Assembly: GCA_002455655.1 (NCBI GenBank)
Contig: DKLF01000116.1
Coordinates: 1 to 6,747, forward strand
Source: Oscillibacter sp. UBA6647
GTDB taxonomy: Bacteria > Bacillota > Clostridia > Oscillospirales > Oscillospiraceae
Direction of reading: 5' to 3'
DNA length: 6,747 bases
The position numbers and the translations under genes are program-made. Positions 1-4,574 of this stretch are shown piece by piece; within the stretch, counting starts at the first letter, position 1; each line of letters opens with the position of its first letter. Under the pieces are notes generated by a model. It ran no database searches. It saw only the letters and a program-made list of their open reading frames with translations, and had not been told where the DNA came from.

Positions 1-27
1 CCTGCCAACCGGCAGGGGCGGTTTTTT
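1..27 (+). terminator. Intrinsic terminator, truncated by the window edge
   Basis: CCTGCC (1-6) and GGCAGG (11-16) form a perfect 6-bp hairpin with loop AACC. GGCGG (17-21) and a run of six T (22-27) follow. The five bases between hairpin and T run suggest that the stem continues to the left, with its CCGCC-like partner outside the window; this part is inferred. It would terminate a + strand gene upstream of position 1. It could also act on the minus strand as a late stop for the queT-nfo transcript, because the T run reads as an A run there. Confidence 0.75.
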
Positions 28-74
28 GGGGGCAAATTTTTCGGAAGGAAAAGAAACGTGTTTTTATAGAAGAA

Positions 75-135
75 GTGCGCTAATAGAGACATCCCGTTTA
101 CGCAGCGGGAAAGCGCACAGAATGGTCGCTTTCCC
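75..135. repeat. Nested and mutually exclusive inverted repeats
   Basis: Three perfect inverted repeats share bases. GTGCGC (75-80) pairs with GCGCAC (113-118), enclosing TCCCG (92-96) with CGGGA (106-110). The alternative is GGGAAAGCG (107-115) with CGCTTTCCC (127-135), 9 bp with an 11-nt loop. Bases 107-115 can join either fold but not both. No T run follows on either strand, so it is not a standard terminator. The function is unknown. Confidence 0.5.
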
Positions 136-190
136 AATCCGTAGCAAACAGACTCTTACAACTTCCTAACGAAAAAGGTCTTTGAGAAAC

Positions 191-250
191 GCGCATTACA
201 GCCAGGAAAAATCGCACAGATCGTGCATTCGTGGATTAAACTGTAAGCGC
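191..250. repeat. Rod-like inverted repeat just 3' of nfo; possible weak terminator
   Basis: GCGC (191-194) and TTACAG (196-201) pair with CTGTAA (241-246) and GCGC (247-250), a 10-bp stem with one bulged A at 195. Inside it, CCA (202-204) pairs with TGG (232-234), and GCAC (214-217) pairs with GTGC (223-226). On the minus strand the inner hairpin is followed at once by GATTTTT. The element starts 8 bp past the nfo stop codon, so it may terminate or stabilise the queT-nfo mRNA. The inner hairpin is only 4 bp, so intrinsic termination here would be weak. Confidence 0.45.
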
Positions 251-258
251 AGAAAATT

Positions 259-1098
259 TCAATTGTTTAGAAATCTGCTCCGTAGAAGGGCAATCTCTTG
301 CCCGTAACCGGACACGTCCTCCTGCGGGGTTTCCAGATAAAAGGGCAGGTGCCGCAGCTTGGGATGATTGATGATAGCGGTGAACGCATCAAGACCGATA
401 CTGCCCTCGCCAATGCGTGCGTGGCGGTCCTTATGGCTAGAAAAGGGATTCTTACTGTCGTTCAGGTGGATGGCCCGCAGGCGGTCAAGACCCACCGCCC
501 TGTCAAACGCGTCCAGCACGCCGTCTAAATCGTGTACCAAATCGTACCCGGCATCGTAAACGTGACAGGTATCCAGACACACGCCCAGCAGCTCCCTGTG
601 CTCTACCCGGTCCATAATGGCTCGCAGCTCCTCAAAACTGCGGCCCACCTCGCTCCCCTTGCCAGACATGGTTTCAAGCAGCACACGGGCGGCTTGTCCG
701 GGCCGCAGAACGGCGTTCAGCGTTTCGGCAATCAGCGCGATCCCCGTCTCAGCACCCTGCTTCACATGGCTTCCGGGGTGAAAGTTATACAGGCTGCCGG
801 GAAAATGCTCCAGACGGGCCAAATCGTCCGCCATGGTGTTTCTGGCAAACTCCCGGATATTGGGATCAGCGGCGCAGCAGTTCAGGGTGTAAGGCGCGTG
901 GGCCAGAATGGGAAAAATACCGTGCTCTTCCGCAAAGGCGCGGTAGGCGGCAATATCCTCCATGTCCAGCGCCTTGGCTGCCCCGCCACGGGGATTGCGA
1001 GTAAAAAATTGAAAAGTGGAGGCGCCGATTTCTGCCGCCGTTTTACCCATGGCGAGAAAGCCTTTAGAAGAGGAGAGGTGACATCCAATGTTCAGCAT
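259..1098 (-). CDS. nfo: Endonuclease IV (AP endonuclease, Zn-dependent)
   Basis: The 279-aa product matches endonuclease IV along its whole length (E. coli Nfo is 285 aa). This TIM-barrel enzyme cuts the backbone 5' of abasic sites and trims damaged 3' ends in base excision repair. All nine residues expected to bind the three-metal centre can be placed by alignment with E. coli: H67 (HAPY), H107 (NFHPGSH), E142 (LLET), D176 and H179 (CLDTCHVYDAGYD), H211 (HLNDSK), D224 and H226 (HKDRH), and E256 (YLETP). The ATG at 1098 is supported by SD GAAAGGA (1104-1110, 5-nt spacing). It starts 24 bp after the queT stop on the same strand, so it is probably co-transcribed from the queT promoter. In Bacillus, Nfo protects spore DNA; a similar role here is inference. 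The gene looks intact. Confidence 0.96.
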   Translation of the reverse strand: MLNIGCHLSSSKGFLAMGKTAAEIGASTFQFFTRNPRGGAAKALDMEDIAAYRAFAEEHGIFPILAHAPYTLNCCAADPNIREFARNTMADDLARLEHFPGSLYNFHPGSHVKQGAETGIALIAETLNAVLRPGQAARVLLETMSGKGSEVGRSFEELRAIMDRVEHRELLGVCLDTCHVYDAGYDLVHDLDGVLDAFDRAVGLDRLRAIHLNDSKNPFSSHKDRHARIGEGSIGLDAFTAIINHPKLRHLPFYLETPQEDVSGYGQEIALLRSRFLNN

Positions 1099-1122
1099 AA
1101 AAATCCTTTCGCCAAAGAGGCA

Positions 1123-1650
1123 TTACAGCAAAACCCGGTCCTCCGCCATCATGGGCCGCAGGCCGCGTACCCGGGACAGGGCCGCAAGGAGAAGTCCTCC
1201 CAGTACATAGCAGACCGCCGCTTCGCCAAGACCCAGTGTCAGGGCGTTATATGACAGCGCGGCGGAAAACGCATCCGTAAAGCCGGTCTGCTGGAAAGAG
1301 ATGACTGTGCCCACGATGGCCGCGTTGCACAGGACCGGCGGCAGGGGGGCCAGCCATTTGTTGGGAGCTTTCATGGTAAGAATTGCGGCCAAAAGCGTTG
1401 CAAGGGAGCCGAAAATAATGTCCAGCGCGCCGTAGGGTGACAGGAGATTTGCAACAAGGCACCCCACAAACAGGCCCGGCGCGGCGGCGGGAAACAGGAA
1501 GGGCAGGACGCACAGCGCCTCGGAAAAGCGAAACTGCACCGGTCCGTAAGCCACGCCGAAGATGGCTGCAAAGTAACTGAGGACAGCGTACAGCGCCCCC
1601 ACGATGCCGGCGAAGGCAATTTGCTGTACGGTGAAGCGGGATTTGGACAT
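1123..1650 (-). CDS. queT: QueT-type queuosine precursor transporter (membrane)
   Basis: The 175-aa hydrophobic protein looks like the QueT family of small integral membrane proteins, thought to import queuosine precursors such as preQ1 or queuine, probably as the substrate-binding part of an ECF transporter. Family-like stretches are GPVQFRFSEALCVLPFLFP (36-54), ANLLSPYGALDIIFGSLATL (67-86) and LGLGEAAVCYVLGG (139-152). About five or six membrane segments can be seen, roughly at 8-32, 45-66, 75-93, 103-120 and 135-158. The frame is open up to 1830, but the ATG at 1650 is chosen because a strong SD, AAAGGAGGT (1659-1667), lies 8 nt upstream; the extra N-terminus would be unlike the family and falls in a structured leader. 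nfo follows after 24 bp. No energising ECF subunits are in the window. The exact substrate is inferred from the family. Confidence 0.88.
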   Translation of the reverse strand: MSKSRFTVQQIAFAGIVGALYAVLSYFAAIFGVAYGPVQFRFSEALCVLPFLFPAAAPGLFVGCLVANLLSPYGALDIIFGSLATLLAAILTMKAPNKWLAPLPPVLCNAAIVGTVISFQQTGFTDAFSAALSYNALTLGLGEAAVCYVLGGLLLAALSRVRGLRPMMAEDRVLL

Positions 1651-1801
1651 AAAAAAAGACCTCCTTTTAAATTCGGAGGCCGTCACAAAGCACGCGGCGC
1701 GCAAATGCGCGCAGCCCCCATTTTTTTGTTTAGAGAACGGCAAAAGATTTTGCCGAACGAACGCCGCAGCCGACGCTTGGACAGGGAGATGGCACCTGTC
1801 G
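1651..1801 (-). promoter_or_regulatory. Structured queT 5' leader, candidate preQ1-responsive element
   Basis: About 150 nt of leader separate the predicted transcription start (near 1801) from the queT ATG. In transcript order it holds GACAGG/CCTGTC (1795-1800 with 1780-1785), GGCAAAA/TTTTGCC (1748-1754 with 1739-1745), and a GCGCGC hairpin with a 4-nt loop (1697-1712). Last comes a 7-bp stem, one G-U pair included, in which GGCCTCC (1675-1681) covers GGAGGTC (1658-1664), the core of the queT SD. GCCTCC (1675-1680) can instead pair with GGGGGC (1714-1719), which would free the SD. queT genes are often controlled by preQ1 riboswitches. I do not see the class I or class II consensus, and I cannot test class III by eye. 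Translation control is inferred; the ligand is unproven. Confidence 0.5.
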
Positions 1802-1807
1802 ATTGGA

Positions 1808-1837
1808 AGTATAGCACAGCCGGTGCACAAAAGTCAA
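1808..1837 (-). promoter_or_regulatory. Sigma-A type promoter for queT-nfo
   Basis: On the minus strand, TTGACT (1832-1837) is followed after 18 nt by TATACT (1808-1813). Each hexamer matches the consensus at 5 of 6 positions. The predicted start is near 1801, just where the first leader hairpin begins. The -35 shares two bases with the terminator hairpin of the upstream operon. Confidence 0.75.
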
Positions 1838-1861
1838 GGGGCCGCCTGCTGGCGGCCCCTT
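1836..1861 (-). terminator. Terminator of the dusB-sigma-anti-sigma operon
   Basis: This is a perfect 11-bp GC-rich inverted repeat (1836-1846 with 1851-1861, loop 4 nt). On the minus strand it begins 11 nt after the anti-sigma stop codon and leads into TTGACTTTTG, an interrupted T tract. The T tract is not ideal, but the stem is very stable and placed as expected. Confidence 0.7.
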
Positions 1862-1872
1862 GCGATGTTCAT

Positions 1873-2730
1873 TTATGAATCAGACACCACGAGACAATAT
1901 AGATCGGTAGTTTTGTCGGTGTTGAGCCGCAGCTCCGGTTCTACGTCCAGTTCCTCCAGAATGGATGTCAACTCATCCTGTGTCATTGCGTAACCGGTTC
2001 CGGCGCCGCCGTCTTCGTCCGAGTAGGGCTGGCTCTCCCGGCCCTCCAAAAGTCCGCTGAGGGGCTCACTGGCAGGAAGGAAAACCACTCCGGCGAACAC
2101 GGTGTCTTCCTCCAAAGCGCCGCCGTCCCCATTGGCCTGGTGGGTCATGAGGAAGGAGGGCGGAGCCTGCTGCTCGGAGGGGGCCGCACTGTCAGGGGAA
2201 GGGGAATCGTACATCTCAGAGAGCTGAGGGGAGGAAGCGGTGTAGCTCTGGGTCATCGTATCCTCGTCGGAGGGCGCGTCATAGGAGTCGATTTCCTCTT
2301 GGGCAGGAAGTAACTCATCGCTTTCCGCCGCGCTGCTCTCCGATTCAGCTTTAAAAGCCGCGCCGCCCCCCGCCATGGCGGTCATAGGCGCGCTGCCCGA
2401 AAAGCTTTCAAAGGGCAGTACCCGCACGGCGGCGAATACAAGAGCCGCGCAGGCCGCCAGAGACGCAACCGTTTTCAGGGCGCGGTGGGTTTTTTTCCGG
2501 GGTGCGGCGTTTGCCCGGATGACGGCCATCACACCGTCGGCAAAGCCGGCGGGGACCTCTGTCTCCTCCACGTCTCCAAATCCGGCCCGGATGGCAAAAG
2601 CGTCTGAGACATAAGCCGCGCAGGCAGGACAGGCGGCAAGATGCTCCCGCACGGTTCCGGCTTCCTGCTCGGACAGCTCCCCGTCTACAAAGGAATCCAA
2701 AAGGAGTGCGTATTGTTCGCAAATTTTCAT
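1873..2730 (-). CDS. Membrane anti-sigma factor with N-terminal zinc-finger domain
   Basis: This 285-aa protein probably holds the adjacent ECF sigma factor inactive at the membrane. Residues 1-45 look like a zf-HC2/ZAS anti-sigma domain: C4, an LDSFVDGELSEQE helix pair, then H30-x3-C34-x2-C37. A basic stretch (RKKTHR, 78-83) precedes one hydrophobic segment at about 85-104, giving a cytoplasmic N-terminus and an exported C-terminus. Residues 110-205 are acidic and rich in Ser, Pro, Ala and Gln, typical of a flexible linker. The last 80 residues (208-285) look more ordered but match nothing I recognise and may sense the signal. ATG 2730 is chosen over an upstream ATG at 2754 because SD AAGGAGG (2740-2746) sits 9 nt before it. 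It begins 1 nt after the sigma stop, so translational coupling is likely. The signal and releasing protease are unknown. Confidence 0.88.
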   Translation of the reverse strand: MKICEQYALLLDSFVDGELSEQEAGTVREHLAACPACAAYVSDAFAIRAGFGDVEETEVPAGFADGVMAVIRANAAPRKKTHRALKTVASLAACAALVFAAVRVLPFESFSGSAPMTAMAGGGAAFKAESESSAAESDELLPAQEEIDSYDAPSDEDTMTQSYTASSPQLSEMYDSPSPDSAAPSEQQAPPSFLMTHQANGDGGALEEDTVFAGVVFLPASEPLSGLLEGRESQPYSDEDGGAGTGYAMTQDELTSILEELDVEPELRLNTDKTTDLYCLVVSDS

Positions 2731-2731
2731 A

Positions 2732-3334
2732 TTATCGCCCCTCCTTCTCTGCATTCTTGGACGGAGCGGCGGGTAAAAAGTTCCCGGTTTCCGTTAAAAA
2801 TTCACAAAGCCGTTTTCGCCCCCGGTTAATCCGGGACTTCACAGTGCCCAGATCCACGTCCAGCGCACTGGAAATCTCCTGATAGCTCAGTTGATGCAGC
2901 TCCCGCAGCACCAACACCGCACGGTAGTCGTCCGGCAGGGTTTTCAGCCCGGAGTGGATGGCCTCCCGCAGCTCAGATTGTTCCGCTTCCTCGTGGGGGG
3001 TGAGCCGGTCGTCGGGAATGTTCAGGCTCAGCTCTCCGTCGTCCAGAGAGACGGCCCGCTGCCGCTTTTCCCTGCGCAGCAGATCTACCGACGCGTTGGA
3101 GGTCAGACGGTACAGCCACGTTGAAAAGCTGGACTCTCCCCGGAAGAAGGGCAGGCTTTGCCACGCGGAGAGCAGCGCCTCCTGTGCCGCCTCCTGCGCG
3201 TCTGCCGGGTTGCCGCACATCCGCAGTGCCAGCGCGTAAACTCGCTTTTCGTAGCGGAGAACCAGCGTTTCAAAGGCGTCCGCGTCGCCCGCCCGTGCGT
3301 CTTTTACCAGTTGTTGTTCCGGGATGTCATTCAT
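2732..3334 (-). CDS. ECF (extracytoplasmic function) RNA polymerase sigma factor
   Basis: The 200-aa protein has the two-domain ECF sigma layout. Region 2 (about 20-92) includes DAQEAAQEALLSAWQ and FSTWLYRLTSNASVDLLRRE, which bind core RNA polymerase and the -10 element. Region 4 (about 125-177) includes LPDDYRAVLVLRELHQLSY and a helix-turn-helix EISSALDVDLGTVKSRINRG for the -35 element. A charged linker joins the two. The C-terminal tail (about 180-200) is slightly longer than usual. The ATG start overlaps the dusB stop as ATGA; an SD-like AAAAGGGA lies upstream within dusB. The anti-sigma gene follows after 1 nt, the usual partner arrangement. It resembles the SigW/RpoE-like group, but the exact ECF subgroup and regulon cannot be set from sequence alone. 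I saw no ECF-type autoregulatory promoter in front of the operon. Confidence 0.94.
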   Translation of the reverse strand: MNDIPEQQLVKDARAGDADAFETLVLRYEKRVYALALRMCGNPADAQEAAQEALLSAWQSLPFFRGESSFSTWLYRLTSNASVDLLRREKRQRAVSLDDGELSLNIPDDRLTPHEEAEQSELREAIHSGLKTLPDDYRAVLVLRELHQLSYQEISSALDVDLGTVKSRINRGRKRLCEFLTETGNFLPAAPSKNAEKEGR

Positions 3335-4299
3335 TTCAGATCCCTTTTGATCCCTTTCGTCACAGTATAAACGTCCTCCAGCGTGTTCATGCGGACGATC
3401 TGCTCCTTGTAATACCCGGCGTGGGGAATCCCCTTTAAGTACCAGCAGTAGTGCCGCCGGGCCTCCAGCACAGCCGTTCGCTCGCCCCGGGCGGCAGCGG
3501 ACAGCTCAATCTGGCGCACCACGGTGTCGCACCGCTCTGAAAGCGGCGGCAGGGGCGGCAGGGGAAGCCCCTCCAAAAGTGCCTCCGCCTGTGTAAATAG
3601 CCACGGGTTTCCAAAGCAGCCCCGCCCGATCATGGCCATGTCCGCGCCGGTTCGCTCTAAAATACGAACCGCATCCTCGGGCTTGAAAACATCGCCGTTG
3701 GCAATGACCGGGACGTTTACGGCCTCCTTGACCTCCCTGATGGAGTTCCAGTCTGCCTGCCCGCCGTACATCTGCACCCGCGTGCGCCCGTGAACTGCGA
3801 TGGCGGAAACACCCGCCTGCTCTAAAAGCTTTGCAACTTCCACGGCATTCAGATTTCCCATGTCCCAGCCCCGGCGAATTTTCGCCGTCACCGGCACGGG
3901 ACTGGACCGCACCACCGCCTCGGCAATCCGGGCGGCTTTTTCCGGGTCTTTCATCAAAGCGGAGCCGTCTCCGTTTTTCACGACCTTCCCCACGGGACAG
4001 CCCATGTTGATGTCTACTACGTCCGCCCCGGACAGCTCCGCCGCAATCTGTGCCGCTTCGGCCATGCAGGTGGGGTCGCTGCCGAAAATCTGAACGGCAA
4101 AGGGCCGCTCCCCCGGAAAGGGGGCCAGCAGGCCCTGCGTTTTTTTGTCGCCATAGCACAGGGCCTTGGAGGAAATCAGCTCCGTACAGGTAAAGCCCGC
4201 TCCGTTTTCCGCACAAATCTGGCGGAAGGCGGCGTCCGTCACTCCCGCCATGGGGGCAAGGGCCAGCTTTGATGAAATTTCCACTGTTCCGATTTTCAA
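3331..4299 (-). CDS. dusB: tRNA-dihydrouridine synthase, DusB family
   Basis: The 322-aa flavoenzyme reduces selected uridines in tRNA to dihydrouridine using FMN and NADPH. The N-terminal TIM barrel shows LAPMAGVTDAAFR (14-26), the catalytic-cysteine motif DINMGCPVGKVVKNGDGSAL (96-115, C101), TAKIRRGWD (138-146, K140), AVHGRTR (168-174, H170), IANGDV (199-204) and the FMN phosphate site MIGRGCFGNPWLF (223-235). A helical C-terminal tRNA-binding domain fills about 245-322, with HYCWYLKGIPHA. The start is the TTG at 4299, not the in-frame ATG at 4338: the TTG lies 8 nt after SD AAAGGAG and gives the usual MKIG...LAPMAG beginning. Its TGA overlaps the sigma ATG. It is the first gene of a three-gene operon. 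Bacterial Dus proteins are alike, so DusB rather than another paralog is a strong but not absolute call. Confidence 0.95.
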   Translation of the reverse strand: MKIGTVEISSKLALAPMAGVTDAAFRQICAENGAGFTCTELISSKALCYGDKKTQGLLAPFPGERPFAVQIFGSDPTCMAEAAQIAAELSGADVVDINMGCPVGKVVKNGDGSALMKDPEKAARIAEAVVRSSPVPVTAKIRRGWDMGNLNAVEVAKLLEQAGVSAIAVHGRTRVQMYGGQADWNSIREVKEAVNVPVIANGDVFKPEDAVRILERTGADMAMIGRGCFGNPWLFTQAEALLEGLPLPPLPPLSERCDTVVRQIELSAAARGERTAVLEARRHYCWYLKGIPHAGYYKEQIVRMNTLEDVYTVTKGIKRDLK

Positions 4300-4307
4300 A
4301 AAATAAG

Positions 4308-4314
4308 CTCCTTT
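4308..4314 (-). promoter_or_regulatory. Ribosome binding site that sets the dusB TTG start
   Basis: AAAGGAG on the minus strand stands 8 nt before TTG (4299-4297). It lies inside the longer in-frame extension that begins at ATG 4338, which argues that the extension is untranslated leader. Confidence 0.85.
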
Positions 4315-4350
4315 GTGGGCCGGGGCCCAGATTGCCAATTCTTACGAAGA

Positions 4351-4367
4351 CGCCCCAATCAGGGGCG
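4351..4367. repeat. Perfect inverted repeat at the probable dusB transcription start
   Basis: CGCCCC (4351-4356) and GGGGCG (4362-4367) are separated by AATCA. The repeat begins 1 bp downstream of the candidate dusB -10 (4369-4374) and covers the likely start site. It could be an operator or a 5'-end mRNA hairpin. No regulator is identified. Confidence 0.5.
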
Positions 4368-4368
4368 C

Positions 4369-4374
4369 AATATA
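4369..4374 (-). promoter_or_regulatory. Possible -10 element of the dusB operon promoter
   Basis: TATATT on the minus strand matches the sigma-A -10 consensus at 5 of 6 positions and would start transcription about 60 nt before the dusB TTG. No good -35 lies 16-18 nt upstream; the nearest hexamers (GAGTTG, CGAGTT) are poor. It is the best candidate in the intergenic region, but weak. Confidence 0.4.
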
Positions 4375-4535
4375 CTTTCCTAGTCTATCACAACTCGAAT
4401 CAAATGAAAAGAGGGAACCTGCTCCTTTCCCGGTCCGGGCCGGAAAACTCTCCAAAATCCGCCGGGGATGGCGGCGGCAAACCAAAAACTTTTGAACTCT
4501 CTCTTTTACCGACGGCATTTTTAAATGTTGTTATG

Positions 4536-4541
4536 TAAAAT
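4536..4541 (+). promoter_or_regulatory. Possible -10 element of the spoIIE promoter
   Basis: TAAAAT matches the -10 consensus at 5 of 6 positions and lies in an AT-rich stretch (4517-4550), 33 nt before the spoIIE ATG. No consensus -35 is found 16-18 nt upstream. That would fit an activator-dependent promoter, as in Bacillus, where spoIIE needs Spo0A-P. However, I found no clear Spo0A box (TGTCGAA-like) nearby. The rest of the 4375-4535 intergenic sequence holds only an imperfect palindrome around 4426-4446. Confidence 0.35.
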
Positions 4542-4574
4542 AATGGAAAACCAACGAGGGAGGGGACAAGCCTG

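Larger units (their letters stand above)
28..258. other. Non-coding spacer with two structured segments
   Basis: This 231-bp spacer lies between the left-edge terminator and the nfo stop codon. No reading frame in it has both a plausible SD and family-like protein sequence, and I recognise no tRNA, rRNA or known riboswitch motif. It is noticeably more AT-rich than the flanking genes. Two groups of inverted repeats (75-135 and 191-250) are listed separately. It may be the 3' untranslated region of queT-nfo, an unrecognised small RNA, or decayed sequence. No convincing -35/-10 pair was seen on either strand. Confidence 0.6.

Noticed and set aside
122..169. 15-codon frame (MVAFPIRSKQTLTTS) in the left spacer
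   Set aside because: It has no SD and no promoter, and it begins inside an inverted-repeat loop.
28..258. tRNA, 6S RNA or integron attC site in the left spacer
   Set aside because: No tRNA arm motifs, no closed rod spanning the spacer and no paired RYYYAAC/GTTRRRY sites were found.
532..1254. 240-aa open frame on the + strand
   Set aside because: It is antisense to nfo and the end of queT, has no SD, and its protein has no family character. The nfo frame carries all nine metal ligands.
1685..1723. Short upstream ORF (12 codons, MGAARICAPRAL) in the queT leader
   Set aside because: No SD precedes its ATG, and the sequence is explained by the GC hairpin; it has no attenuator-like codon run.
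1651..1830. N-terminal extension of queT by 60 residues
   Set aside because: It would run through the structured leader and the promoter-proximal hairpins, and the strong SD is at 1659-1667 next to the 1650 ATG.
4393..4399. ACTCGAA as a Spo0A box for spoIIE
   Set aside because: It matches TGTCGAA at only 5 of 7 positions and lies about 140 bp from the likely spoIIE -10; a match this weak is expected by chance.
4493..4513. TGAAC...CGAC as an ECF-type promoter before spoIIE
   Set aside because: The gap is about 12 nt, shorter than the usual 15-17 nt of ECF promoters.
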